Counted from the first letter of the stretch, positions 1 through 8,411 are shown. The stretch: DNA of 58,705 nt from Mycobacterium helveticum (GCF_007714205.1 NZ_VMQU01000017.1:1-58705); one strand, 5' to 3'. Notes: generated from the sequence alone by a model not told the origin. Numbers and translations: made by a program.

Positions 1-42
1 CCCCCGCCCGAGCGGGAATAGCCCGGCTCGGCCAGGCCCCCC

Positions 43-1788
43 GTGCGCTGGATCCGGCCCGGGTACGCGCTGGCCCTGGCGCTGCTGGTGACGGCACCGT
101 TGCTGGGGCCCGGGTATCTGCTCCTGCGCGACGCGGTGTCGACGCCGCGGTCGTACCTGTCCGACGCCGCCCTCGGATTGACGTCGGCGCCGCGGGCGAC
201 GCCGCAGGATTTCGCGGTGGCACTGGCCTCGCGGCTGGTCGACGGCGGCGTCGTGGTGAAGGTGCTGCTCGTCGCGGGGTTGTGGCTGGCGGGATGGGGT
301 GCGGCACGATTGGTCGACACGGCGCTGCCGGCGGCCGGCGCGGCCGGCCAGTTCGTCGCGACCACGCTGGCGATCTGGAATCCGTACGTCGCCGAACGGT
401 TGCTGCAGGGGCACTGGAGCCTGCTGGTCGGCTACGGCTGCCTGCCCTGGGTTGCGACGGCGATGCTCGCGCTGCGGTCGTCCGGAGGCGGCGCGGGCGC
501 GTTTTCCGCCTTGGTCTTCTGGATCGCGGCGGCCGGCCTGACCCCGACCGGGTTGCTGCTCGCCGCGGCGGTCGCGCTGGTGTGCGTCGGTGCGCCGGGC
601 GCGGGCCGCTCGCGCCGGCTGTGCGCCGCGGCGACTTTGGGCGCCGCGCTGGTGGCGGCGCTGCCCTGGCTGACGGCGGCGGCGATGGGATCGTCCTTGA
701 CCGCCCATACCGCGGCCAACGCGCTCGGCGTCAGGGCGTTCGCGCCGCGCGCCGAGCCCGGCCTGGGCACGCTGCTCAGCCTGGCCAGCCTCGGCGGTAT
801 CTGGAACGGCCAGGCGGTACCCGCTTCGCGGGCAACACTTTTCGCGGTCTTCTCGGCCGTTGCGTTGCTGGGCGTGGTGCTGGCCGGTGCGCCGGCGGTG
901 GCGCGCCGGCGGGCCACCGCGCCGCTGCTCGTGCTGGCGGTGGTGTCGGTGCTGGTGCCGGCCGCGCTGGCGACCGGTCCGGGTCTGCGCGCGCTCGGCG
1001 CGCTGGTCGATGCCGCGCCGGGCCTCGGCGTGCTGCGCGACGGGCAGAAGTGGGTGGCACTGGCGATGCCCGGCTATGCGCTGGCGGGCGCCGGCGCGGT
1101 GGTGACGCTGCCCAGGTGGGTGAGGCCGCTGAAACCATCAGCCACCGCCCTGGTGGGCTGCGTGCTGCTGATCGCGGCCCTGCCCGACCTGGCGTGGGGC
1201 GTGGGCGGCAAGGTTGCGCCGGTGCGCTATCCGCCGGGGTGGGCGGCCGTGGCGGCGGCGGTCAACGATCGGCCCGGCGCCCCGGGAACCGTCGCGGCGC
1301 TGCCGGCCGGGACCATGCGGCGCTTTTCGTGGTCCGGTCCCGCACCGGTGCTGGACCCACTGCCGCGGTGGGTGCGCGCCGACGTCCTCACCACCGGTGA
1401 CCTGGTCATCTCCGGGGTCGTCGTGCCCGGGGAGGGCGCCCACGCCCGCACGGTCCAGGACCTGCTGCTGGCCGGGCCCGACCCGTGCGCGGCGGCCCGC
1501 GCCGGTGTGGGGTGGCTGGTCGTCGAATCCGGCAGCGCCGGTGACATGGGCGCGGCCCGTCGCACCCTGGATGCGCTGACGCCGGTCTACCGCGACAACC
1601 AGATCGCGCTCTACCGGGTCGGCGGCGACACCGCGGGGGCGTCCGGGGCCCGGCGCGACGCGACTTTGGCCGCGCACCTGGCGTGGCTGGCGCTGCTGAT
1701 CGCCGGGGGCGCCGGCGCGGCGGTCGGCGCGGTTCGGCGCCGCCGCGGCGAAGGTGCCGGCGTCGAGGCCGCCCTCGGCGACACATAA
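43..1788 (+). CDS. Multi-pass membrane protein, Rv0226c-like
   Basis: A 581-residue integral membrane protein of unknown reaction. Hydrophobic segments alternate with short loops over residues 5-360 and a last one lies near 545-565. Between them is a long extracytoplasmic stretch at about 385-540. This topology resembles GT-C type membrane enzymes, but I see no convincing catalytic motif. The GTG start at 43 gives an N-terminal hydrophobic helix immediately. Length and neighbours (a GT4 glycosyltransferase and a methyltransferase just downstream) match M. tuberculosis Rv0226c. An in-frame upstream start outside the window cannot be excluded. Envelope assembly is inferred from context only. 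Confidence 0.8.
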   Translation: MRWIRPGYALALALLVTAPLLGPGYLLLRDAVSTPRSYLSDAALGLTSAPRATPQDFAVALASRLVDGGVVVKVLLVAGLWLAGWGAARLVDTALPAAGAAGQFVATTLAIWNPYVAERLLQGHWSLLVGYGCLPWVATAMLALRSSGGGAGAFSALVFWIAAAGLTPTGLLLAAAVALVCVGAPGAGRSRRLCAAATLGAALVAALPWLTAAAMGSSLTAHTAANALGVRAFAPRAEPGLGTLLSLASLGGIWNGQAVPASRATLFAVFSAVALLGVVLAGAPAVARRRATAPLLVLAVVSVLVPAALATGPGLRALGALVDAAPGLGVLRDGQKWVALAMPGYALAGAGAVVTLPRWVRPLKPSATALVGCVLLIAALPDLAWGVGGKVAPVRYPPGWAAVAAAVNDRPGAPGTVAALPAGTMRRFSWSGPAPVLDPLPRWVRADVLTTGDLVISGVVVPGEGAHARTVQDLLLAGPDPCAAARAGVGWLVVESGSAGDMGAARRTLDALTPVYRDNQIALYRVGGDTAGASGARRDATLAAHLAWLALLIAGGAGAAVGAVRRRRGEGAGVEAALGDT

Positions 1789-1850
1789 ACCATGACGGCG
1801 ACACGCCGGGAGACGTCGCACAGGATTATGTGTCGCGGGGCGGCGCGCCG

Positions 1851-3038
1851 TCAGATGCCGACGCCGACCAGACCACTGACGAGTCGGCCGGCCTGTACCG
1901 CTTCCAGCACACCGCGCATCGCGGTCGCGCTCTGCGCCCAGGAGAACTCACCCGTGCGGGTCTGCGCCTTGGCTCCGAGTTGATCCCGCAGCACCGGATC
2001 CGACAGCAATTCCCCGAGACGGTCGACCAGCTCGGCGCGGTCGTCCACCAGGATGCCGGTCACCCCGTCGACGATCGAGTCGGACAGACCGCCCGAGGAC
2101 CGGTAGCCGATGGTGGGCACCCGGTGTTGGGCCGCTTCGACGACCGCCAGGCCCCATCCCTCCTTGCGCGACGGCAGCACGTGCACCCACGAGCTCTGCA
2201 GCACATGGTGTTTGGTGATGTCGTCGACGTGGCCGTGGAAGACCACCGCGTCGGCGATGCCCAGGGAGCGCACGTGGTCGACGAGCCGCTGCCGCCACCA
2301 TCCGTCGCCGACGATGTCGAGGCGCAGACCGGGTATGCCCGGTCTGCGCCTCCGCAGCTCCGCGACCGCTTCCAGCGCGTCCTCGATCTGCTTGTGCGGC
2401 ACCAGCCGCGACAGGACCACCACCCGCGGGGTCGCCGCCTGCGGGCCGGACAACGACGCCGCCGGCGCCTCGTCGAGGCCGTTGCGGACGACCGCGATCC
2501 GCTCGTCGGCCACCCCGAGGGCGACCAGGTCCCGAGCCGACGGCAGCGACACCGTGAGGTACTGGTTGCGCCGGTTCAGCCACGGTGACAGTTTCGACTC
2601 GACGAACCAGCCCACCCGGCCGAGCACCGGCCCGGCCACCGGCCACTGCTCGCGATGGCAGTGGTGGACCAGCACCACCACCCGGCGGCCGTGCACCAGC
2701 CGGGCCAGAAAAGGCAGACCGTTCTGCGCGTCGACAACCACGTCGGGCCGCGTCCGCCGCAGCCGGGGGAGCCCCAACCGCGCCCCGGCCTCCTGCACGG
2801 CCATCGCCAACAGCGCCCACACGTACACCGAGTAACGGCCACCGGCACGCACGATCCGTACGCCGTCGACCACCTCGCGGCGCGGCGCGCCCGGATAGCG
2901 GGCGGTCCGCAGTGTGACGGCGATACCCGAGCCGGCCAGCTGCGCGCCGATGCGCTGCAGGTAGGCCTCGCTGCCGCCGCCCTGGGGGTGTCCGGTGTCG
3001 CGCCAGCACAACAGCAGTACTGAGCGCAGGGAAGACAT
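1851..3038 (-). CDS. GT4 glycosyltransferase, Rv0225-like
   Basis: Cytoplasmic GT-B fold glycosyltransferase of 395 residues. The N-terminal acceptor domain shows the GGGSEAYLQRIG loop. The C-terminal nucleotide-sugar domain carries VVVLSRLVPHKQIEDAL, LDIVGDGWWRQRL and the ExE-type EGWGLAVVEAAQ motif. I placed the start at the ATG at 3038 (MSSLRSVLLLCWRD). The open frame continues upstream only through a 58-bp tandem repeat and gives non-conserved residues. The gene converges on the Rv0226c-like gene and diverges from the Rv0224c-like methyltransferase. Donor and acceptor are not readable from sequence. Confidence 0.85.
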   Translation of the reverse strand: MSSLRSVLLLCWRDTGHPQGGGSEAYLQRIGAQLAGSGIAVTLRTARYPGAPRREVVDGVRIVRAGGRYSVYVWALLAMAVQEAGARLGLPRLRRTRPDVVVDAQNGLPFLARLVHGRRVVVLVHHCHREQWPVAGPVLGRVGWFVESKLSPWLNRRNQYLTVSLPSARDLVALGVADERIAVVRNGLDEAPAASLSGPQAATPRVVVLSRLVPHKQIEDALEAVAELRRRRPGIPGLRLDIVGDGWWRQRLVDHVRSLGIADAVVFHGHVDDITKHHVLQSSWVHVLPSRKEGWGLAVVEAAQHRVPTIGYRSSGGLSDSIVDGVTGILVDDRAELVDRLGELLSDPVLRDQLGAKAQTRTGEFSWAQSATAMRGVLEAVQAGRLVSGLVGVGI

Positions 3039-3050
3039 CGAGTTCAGCCT

Positions 3051-3176
3051 AGCCGGGCGACGATGCCCGCCGCGCAGCGGCGGGAGGAGGAGACCGGCCG
3101 TCCAACCCAGCCGGGCGACGATGCCCGCCGCGCAGCGGCGGGAGGAGGAGACCGGCCGTCCAACCCAGCCGGGCGA
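3051..3176. repeat. 58-bp tandem repeat, MIRU-like minisatellite
   Basis: Two identical 58-bp units start at 3051 and 3109, and a third begins at 3167 and breaks off after about 10 bp. Each unit contains the hairpin CCCGCCGC-GCA-GCGGCGGG, an 8-bp perfect stem. The array fills the space between the divergent Rv0225-like and Rv0224c-like genes. Size, GC-richness and intergenic position resemble mycobacterial interspersed repetitive units, which vary in copy number between strains. Confidence 0.9.
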
Positions 3177-3207
3177 CCAGTGTGACGCGCGGCCATAGGG
3201 TTGGCCG

Positions 3208-3984
3208 GTGGCCGTCACCGACATCTTCGCCCGCCGGGCGACGCTGGCCCGCTCGCTGCGGCTGCTGTCGGCGTTCCGCTACGAGCAGCCCGACCCGCCG
3301 CGGTTCTACCGGGCCCTGGCCGCCGACACCGCGGCGATGGTCGGCGACCTGTGGCAGGCGGCCCGCGGCGAGGTCCCGGCCGGCCGCACGCTGCTCGACG
3401 TCGGCGGCGGACCCGGCTATTTCGCGGCGGCCTTCGAGCAGGCCGGTATCCGCTATATCGGCGTCGAGCCGGACCCGGACGAGATGCACGCGGACGGCCC
3501 CGCGGGGGCCGGGGCAAGGCCGGGCGGGAGCACGTTCGTACGGGCGTCGGGCATGGCGCTGCCGTTCGCCGACGACTCGGTGGACATCTGCCTGTCGTCC
3601 AACGTCGCCGAGCACGTACCGCGGCCCTGGCAGCTCGGCGGCGAGATGCTGCGGGTCACCAGGCCGGGCGGGCTGGTGGTGCTGTCCTACACCGTGTGGC
3701 TGGGCCCGTTCGGCGGCCACGAGATGGGGCTGACGCACTACCTGGGCGGCGCACGCGCCGCCGCGCGCTACGCCCGCAAACACGGCCACCGGCCCAAAAA
3801 CGACTACGGGTCGTCGTTGTTCGCGGTGTCGGCCGCCGACGGCCTGCGGTGGGCCGCGAGCACCGGCGCGCTCGTCGCGGCATTCCCCCGCTACCACCCC
3901 CGTTGGGCGTGGGGGCCGACCTCTGTGCCGCTGCTGCGGGAGTTCCTGGTCAGCAATCTGGTGCTGGTCCTGTCACCGCAGTAA
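3208..3984 (+). CDS. SAM-dependent methyltransferase, Rv0224c-like
   Basis: Class I SAM methyltransferase of 258 residues. Motif I is LLDVGGGPGYFAAAF (about residues 62-76), the acidic ribose-binding residue is in YIGVEPD, and the post-motif is DICLSSNVAEHV. The GTG start at 3208 follows the tandem-repeat array. The gene is divergent from the glycosyltransferase and lies only 45 bp before the aldehyde dehydrogenase start. Gene order and length match Rv0224c. The methyl acceptor is unknown; pairing with Rv0225 and Rv0226c homologues suggests a cell-envelope glycan or lipid, which is inference. Confidence 0.85.
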   Translation: MAVTDIFARRATLARSLRLLSAFRYEQPDPPRFYRALAADTAAMVGDLWQAARGEVPAGRTLLDVGGGPGYFAAAFEQAGIRYIGVEPDPDEMHADGPAGAGARPGGSTFVRASGMALPFADDSVDICLSSNVAEHVPRPWQLGGEMLRVTRPGGLVVLSYTVWLGPFGGHEMGLTHYLGGARAAARYARKHGHRPKNDYGSSLFAVSAADGLRWAASTGALVAAFPRYHPRWAWGPTSVPLLREFLVSNLVLVLSPQ

Positions 3985-4022
3985 TGAAACATGTTCTCGT
4001 TTTGCTTTCGCTTGGGTAGGGT
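3985..4022 (+). promoter_or_regulatory. KstR-like operator and leaderless promoter of the aldehyde dehydrogenase
   Basis: TGAAACATGTTCTC at 3985-3998 fits the KstR consensus TnnAACnnGTTnnA at all positions but the last. It begins one base after the methyltransferase stop codon. A -10-like TAGGGT lies at 4017-4022, so transcription should begin about at the ATG at 4030. That implies a leaderless message and puts the operator over the -35 region. I recall Rv0223c as a member of the cholesterol-responsive KstR regulon; that is memory, not seen here. Confidence 0.55.
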
Positions 4023-4029
4023 GACGCCC

Positions 4030-5496
4030 ATGAGCGAGAAGACCGAATACGACAAACTGTTCATCGGTGGCAAGTGGACGGCGCCGTCGACTTCCGACGT
4101 GATCGAGGTGCACTGCCCGGCCACCGGGGAATACGTCGGCAAGACGCCGCTGGCGGCGGCGGCCGACGTCGACGCGGCGATCGCCGCGGCGCGCGCCGCG
4201 TTCGACAACGGCCCCTGGCCCACCACGCCGCCGAAGGAACGCGCGGCCGTCATCGCCAACGCGCTCAAGTTGATGGAGGAGCGCAAGGACAAGTTCACCG
4301 CGGTCCTGGCGGCCGAGACCGGTCAGCCGCCCACCGGCATCGAGACGATGCACTGGATGAGCTCGATGGGCGCGATGAACTACTTCGCCGGCCCCGCGGC
4401 CGACGACGTGAAGTGGCGCGAGATCCGCAACGGCGGCTACGGGCAGACCATCGTCTACCGGGAGCCGATCGGCGTGGTGGGCGCCATCGTCGCGTGGAAC
4501 GTGCCGCTGTTCCTCGCGGTCAACAAGCTGGGTCCGGCGCTGCTGGCCGGCTGCACCGTGGTGCTCAAGCCGGCGGCCGAAACTCCGCTGAGTGCAAACC
4601 TTCTCGCGGAGACCCTGGCCGAGGCCGGCCTGCCCGAGGGCGTGCTCTCAGTGGTGCCCGGAGGAATCGAGACCGGCCAGGCGCTGACCTCCAACCCAGC
4701 CGTCGACCTCTTCTCCTTCACCGGCAGCTCCGCCGTCGGCAAGGAGATCGGCCGCCGCGCCGCGGACATGCTGAAGCCGTGCACGCTGGAGCTCGGCGGG
4801 AAATCGGCGGCCATCCTGCTCGAGGACGTCGACCTGGCCTCCTCCATCCCGATGCTGGTGTTCTCCGGGATCATGAACACCGGGCAGGCCTGCGTGGCCC
4901 AGACCCGCATCCTGGCCCCCCGCTCGCGCTACGACGAAATCGTCGACGCGGTAAGCACTTTCGTGCAGGCGTTACCGGTCGGCCCGCCGTCGGACGCGGC
5001 CGCCCAGATCGGGTCGCTGATCTCGGAGAAGCAGCGCGCCCGTGTCGAGGGCTACATCGCCAAGGGCATCGAGGAGGGCGCCCGGCTGGTGTGTGGCGGC
5101 GGCCGCCCCGAGGGCCTGGACGGCGGCTTCTTCGTGCAGCCCACGGTGTTCGCCGACGTCGACAACAAGATGACGATCGCGCAGGAGGAGATCTTCGGCC
5201 CGGTGCTGAGCATCATCGGATACGACACCGAAGAGGACGCGATCAAGATCGCCAACGACTCGGTGTACGGCCTGGCCGGCAGCGTCTGGACCACCGACAT
5301 CGACAAGGGGATCAAGGTCGCGGAGAAGATCCGCGCCGGGACCTATGGCATCAACTGGTACGCGTTCGACCCCTGCTGCCCGTTCGGCGGCTACAAGAAC
5401 TCCGGCATCGGTCGCGAGAACGGGCCGGAAGGCGTCGAGCACTTCACCCAGCAGAAAAGCGTGCTGATGCCGATGGGTTACACCCTGGAGAGCTAG
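4030..5496 (+). CDS. NAD(P)-dependent aldehyde dehydrogenase, Rv0223c-like
   Basis: Aldehyde dehydrogenase of 488 residues, oxidising an aldehyde to the acid. The NAD-binding motif FTGSSAVGKEIG is near 230-241. The general-base Glu254 sits in CTLELGGKSA and the catalytic Cys288 in NTGQACVAQTR. The C-terminal EIFGPVLSI and PFGGYKNSGIGRENG motifs are intact. I chose ATG 4030 (MSEKTEYDKLF) because it agrees with the family N-terminus and sits where a leaderless transcript would start; the frame extends to 3991 without conserved sequence. The KstR-like operator upstream suggests a role in sterol or lipid catabolism. The substrate is unknown. Confidence 0.92.
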   Translation: MSEKTEYDKLFIGGKWTAPSTSDVIEVHCPATGEYVGKTPLAAAADVDAAIAAARAAFDNGPWPTTPPKERAAVIANALKLMEERKDKFTAVLAAETGQPPTGIETMHWMSSMGAMNYFAGPAADDVKWREIRNGGYGQTIVYREPIGVVGAIVAWNVPLFLAVNKLGPALLAGCTVVLKPAAETPLSANLLAETLAEAGLPEGVLSVVPGGIETGQALTSNPAVDLFSFTGSSAVGKEIGRRAADMLKPCTLELGGKSAAILLEDVDLASSIPMLVFSGIMNTGQACVAQTRILAPRSRYDEIVDAVSTFVQALPVGPPSDAAAQIGSLISEKQRARVEGYIAKGIEEGARLVCGGGRPEGLDGGFFVQPTVFADVDNKMTIAQEEIFGPVLSIIGYDTEEDAIKIANDSVYGLAGSVWTTDIDKGIKVAEKIRAGTYGINWYAFDPCCPFGGYKNSGIGRENGPEGVEHFTQQKSVLMPMGYTLES

Positions 5497-5516
5497 GCCG
5501 GGCTGACCGCCCCGCA

Positions 5517-5597
5517 CGCCGAGCGTGCACTCACTGCGAGATTTCGGCCCGGCTCAGATTCACGGGCTGACGTCTCGCGCCGAGTGCACGCTCGGCG
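5517..5597. terminator. 16-bp inverted repeat, likely transcription end or dispersed palindrome
   Basis: The arms CGCCGAGCGTGCACTC (5517-5532) and GAGTGCACGCTCGGCG (5582-5597) are perfectly complementary and separated by 49 nt. An inner pair GCGAG/CTCGC can extend the structure. It lies just downstream of the aldehyde dehydrogenase stop, without a strong U-tract after it. I believe similar palindromes recur between genes in related mycobacteria, so it may be a dispersed element that also ends transcripts. Confidence 0.55.
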
Positions 5598-5730
5598 TTT
5601 TCGGCGTTCGCCAGCCCGATGATTATGCGAGGCACCATAGAGACCGGCCCTAACCATGCGCGCCGATCCGCCATTGTGACGGCCGTCTCACCGGTTTCCG
5701 GTGGTATGCGGGTTACTTAGGGAATGAAAG

Positions 5731-5759
5731 TTGCTTGCTGGACAAATGTCTTATATGGT
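5731..5759 (+). promoter_or_regulatory. SigA-like promoter with possible TetR operator
   Basis: TTGCTT (5731-5736) and TATGGT (5754-5759) are separated by exactly 17 bp. Between them GGACAAATGTCT (5740-5751) forms an imperfect dyad, a position typical of TetR repressor operators. The promoter lies about 40 bp before the 43-codon small ORF and 200 bp before the tetR-like gene. Binding by the adjacent regulator is inference. Confidence 0.5.
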
Positions 5760-5801
5760 TCTCAGCATAGTCAAAGGCCACACACGGCCGGGGAGTAAAC
5801 C

Positions 5802-5933
5802 ATGTGGATCATCGAGCTCAACGTCGCCGGCTACCAGTTCATCCGTGCGCTACCCGACCTCAAGCGGCGGCGGTTCCGGTTCGGTCCGCGTAGCATGCCT
5901 TGGCCGGCACCCCGGCATTCGCACGCTGCATGA
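5802..5933 (+). CDS. Small ORF, 43 residues, upstream of the TetR gene
   Basis: ATG at 5802 is preceded by GGGGAG with 6-nt spacing, a good ribosome binding site. The peptide starts MWIIELNVAGYQFIRALPD, is followed by a basic KRRRFRFGPR stretch, and ends at TGA 5931-5933. That is 24 bp before the TetR start, so the two are probably cotranscribed. I do not recognise the peptide. It could be a small functional protein or a leader peptide coupling translation into the regulator gene. The evidence is position, the ribosome binding site and the promoter upstream. Confidence 0.5.
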   Translation: MWIIELNVAGYQFIRALPDLKRRRFRFGPRSMPWPAPRHSHAA

Positions 5934-5956
5934 CGCCGGCCACGGGAGGTACGACA

Positions 5957-6613
5957 GTGCCGACTAACAGGCTGACCACCACCGACAAAGCGCCCGACCG
6001 TCCCGCCGCGAAGCGGTGCGACACGCGCATGAACATGTTGATCAGCGCCGCCGAGGTGATGCGGGAGCGCGGAGCAGCCGGGGTGACCATCGACGAAGTG
6101 CTCGCCCGCAGCGGGGCGCCGCGCGGCTCGGTGTACCACCACTTTCCCGACGGACGCAGTCAGATCCTCAGCGAAGCGCTACGGTACTCCGGCGATTCCA
6201 TCACCGCGATGATCGACGACGCCGCGGGCTGGGGCGCGCGGGCCCTGCTGCGCGAGTTCGTCGAGTTCTGGGAACGTCTGCTGACCGACGGAGACTTCGG
6301 CGCCGGCTGCCCCGTGGTGGCGGCCGCGATCGGCTCGACCGACGAAGAACGCGCGCTGTCGACGGAGGCCGGTGCCATCCTCGGCCGCTGGTGTGCGGCG
6401 ATGACCCGGGCGTTCGTCGCCGACGGCTTCGACGAGGACGACGCGGCGTCACTGGCGGTGATGTCGATCGCCGCGCTGGAGGGCGCGATCGTGCTGTCCC
6501 GCTCGACGCACAGCATCGACCCGCTCCACCATGTCGGCGATCACATCGAATTCCTGATCAAGGCAAAGGAATTCGTTATCCGCAACGGCCTGCCCGACAA
6601 GCGCGACGGCTGA
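5957..6613 (+). CDS. TetR-family repressor, YxaF/LmrA-like
   Basis: Transcriptional repressor of 218 residues. The N-terminal helix-turn-helix is VTIDEVLARSGAPRGSVYHH followed by FPDGRSQIL. The ligand domain has GCPVVAAAIG, a hallmark of the YxaF/LmrA branch. I chose GTG 5957 because GGGAGGT lies 6 nt before it; the open frame runs further upstream only as an alternative reading of the small ORF region. The gene converges on a small protein/acyl-CoA ligase pair on the other strand. Likely targets are its own promoter (dyad at 5740-5751) and perhaps the neighbouring lipid genes; the effector is unknown. Confidence 0.85.
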   Translation: MPTNRLTTTDKAPDRPAAKRCDTRMNMLISAAEVMRERGAAGVTIDEVLARSGAPRGSVYHHFPDGRSQILSEALRYSGDSITAMIDDAAGWGARALLREFVEFWERLLTDGDFGAGCPVVAAAIGSTDEERALSTEAGAILGRWCAAMTRAFVADGFDEDDAASLAVMSIAALEGAIVLSRSTHSIDPLHHVGDHIEFLIKAKEFVIRNGLPDKRDG

Positions 6614-6615
6614 TC

Positions 6616-6912
6616 TCAGTCGCTGGCCGGCAGCGGCTTGACCTCTTTGAGCTGCAGCGGGGTCGTGCCGATGCTCAGGCTCCCGGCGCCGGGCTTGGTC
6701 ACCAGCACCTCGGCACCGTTGTCGTCGACGTAGCGCTTGCCCATCACGGTGCCCCCGGCGAACGCCGGGTCCGGCTCGCCCGACCGCTGCGCGCCGATGG
6801 CCACCATCGGCGCGCCACCGCAGCGCAGGTCGTCGAGGCTGTCGGCGCTGCGGACCACGATGACCTGGGTGTCGCACACCTGGCTGGCGAGACGGGTTCC
6901 GTTCTTGATCAT
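6616..6912 (-). CDS. Conserved small protein coupled to the acyl-CoA ligase
   Basis: A 98-residue soluble protein with no membrane segment or signal peptide. It has two cysteines, Cys13 (LASQVCDTQV) and Cys31 (LDDLRCGGAPM), and a Gly-rich centre with GGTVMGKRYVD. Its ATG overlaps the stop of the upstream ligase gene in an ATGA arrangement (6909-6912), so translation is coupled and the two products probably act together. I do not know a biochemical function. The spaced Cys pair could bind a metal or form a disulfide, which is speculation. Confidence 0.75.
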   Translation of the reverse strand: MIKNGTRLASQVCDTQVIVVRSADSLDDLRCGGAPMVAIGAQRSGEPDPAFAGGTVMGKRYVDDNGAEVLVTKPGAGSLSIGTTPLQLKEVKPLPASD

Positions 6913-8411
6913 GCGTGCAGTCCTTCCAGCTTTTCGATGATCTCCCGGCGCAGCACCTTGCCAGTGGGGGTGGTCGGCAGCTCATCGCGGAACACTACCC
7001 GGTCCGGGGTCCGCGACCCCCGCAGGTTTTTACGCACGAACTCGCGCAGTTCCTCGGGGTCGGGCTCGCACCCCGGAGCCGGCACCACCACGGCGACGAT
7101 CGCCTGGCCCCACTGCGGATCCTCGACCCCGACCACCGCCACGTCCCGCACGTCGGGGTGCTCGACGAGCACCTCCTCCAGCTCAGCGGGGGCGATGTTC
7201 TCCCCGCCGCGGATGATGGTGTCGTCGCTGCGCCCGCCGATGAACAGGTAGCCGTCCTCATCGACCATGGCGATGTCTTTCGTCGGGAACCAGCCGTTCT
7301 CGTCCAGCACGGAACCGATCCCGGTGTAGCGTCCCGAGACCTGCTCGCCGCGCACGAACAGCTCGCCGGTCTCCCCGGGACCGAGCACCGTGCCCTGCTC
7401 GTCGCGGATCTGCACCTCGACGCCGGGCACGGGCCGCCCGACCGAGCCCAGTCGCCGGGACCCGGCGGCGTCCGGCGCGGACTGCGCAGCGCGGTGGTCG
7501 TCGGGGGTGAGCACCGCGATCGTCGAGCTGGTCTCGGTCAGTCCGTAGGCGTTGACGAACCCCACCCCCGGCAGCAGTTCCAGCGCCCGGCGCACCAGCG
7601 GCAGTCCGACTTTGGAGCCGCCGTAGGCCAGGTTGCGCAGCGACGGCAGGCGGTGGCCGTCGGTCTCAAGCGCGGTGACGATGCGGTCCAGCATCGTGGG
7701 CACCACCGTCGCCGTGGTCACCCGCTCGGCGTTGACCAGCCGCACCCACTCGCGCGCGTCGAAATTGGGCAGGTAGACCATCGTGCGCCCGGCGTACAGA
7801 TTGGACAGCGCGGCGCTCACGCCGGCGATGTGATACGGCGGCACACAGATCAGCGCGGCATCGGTGGCGGCGGCCGACTCGAACTCGACGCTGCCGGTCA
7901 CGTAGCTGGTGAGGTTGTTGTGCGTGAGCTCGACGGCCTTGGGTTGCGACGTGGTGCCGGATGTGAACAGCACGACCGCAACCGAGTCCGGGTCGGCGAA
8001 CTCCGCCGGGTTTTCCGGGGGCTCGGCGCCGCGCGCGGCGGCCAGGAAGTCGTCGGAGACCAGCACCCGCTGCGACGCGTCCCCGATCATGTCGCGGTAG
8101 CGGCCGTCGACGATGACCAGCGGTGCGGGGAGCCGCCGGATCAGGGTCTGGATGCCGTCGGCCGACAGCCGGTAGTTGACCGGGGTGAACGCCACCCCGG
8201 CGCGTGCCGCCGCGAAGATCAGCACGGGCAGCATGGCGCCGCCGGTGCCGACGTACGCCACGTGCTCGGCGCCCGAGGCCGCGATGACGCCCGCGCCGAC
8301 GTCGGCGAGATCGCTGAGCTGCTGCGTCGTCAACCGCACGTCGTCACAGACGACGGCCGTGCGATCGGGGTTGCCCGACACGGCCATCTCGAGCAGCAAC
8401 GAAATGCTCAT
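6909..8411 (-). CDS. AMP-forming fatty-acyl-CoA ligase (FadD-like)
   Basis: ANL-superfamily adenylating enzyme of 500 residues, activating a carboxylic acid via acyl-AMP to an acyl-CoA. The P-loop VVLFTSGTTSQPKAVELTH is near 150-168. The A5 motif is NAYGLTETSS, the A7/A8 region is KDIAMVDEDGYLFIGGRSDD followed by TIIRGGENIAPAELEE, and the C-terminal catalytic Lys is in PTTPTGKVLRRE. The gene follows echA1 on the same strand with a 69-bp gap and overlaps the small gene downstream. I recall no homologue at this position in M. tuberculosis. Substrate length cannot be read from the sequence. Confidence 0.9.
   Translation of the reverse strand: MSISLLLEMAVSGNPDRTAVVCDDVRLTTQQLSDLADVGAGVIAASGAEHVAYVGTGGAMLPVLIFAAARAGVAFTPVNYRLSADGIQTLIRRLPAPLVIVDGRYRDMIGDASQRVLVSDDFLAAARGAEPPENPAEFADPDSVAVVLFTSGTTSQPKAVELTHNNLTSYVTGSVEFESAAATDAALICVPPYHIAGVSAALSNLYAGRTMVYLPNFDAREWVRLVNAERVTTATVVPTMLDRIVTALETDGHRLPSLRNLAYGGSKVGLPLVRRALELLPGVGFVNAYGLTETSSTIAVLTPDDHRAAQSAPDAAGSRRLGSVGRPVPGVEVQIRDEQGTVLGPGETGELFVRGEQVSGRYTGIGSVLDENGWFPTKDIAMVDEDGYLFIGGRSDDTIIRGGENIAPAELEEVLVEHPDVRDVAVVGVEDPQWGQAIVAVVVPAPGCEPDPEELREFVRKNLRGSRTPDRVVFRDELPTTPTGKVLRREIIEKLEGLHA

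Noticed and set aside
1..42. Possible tail of an upstream gene (stop TAG at 19-21), perhaps the Rv0227c homologue
   Set aside because: Only six codons are visible and they carry no recognisable motif; identity rests solely on remembered gene order.
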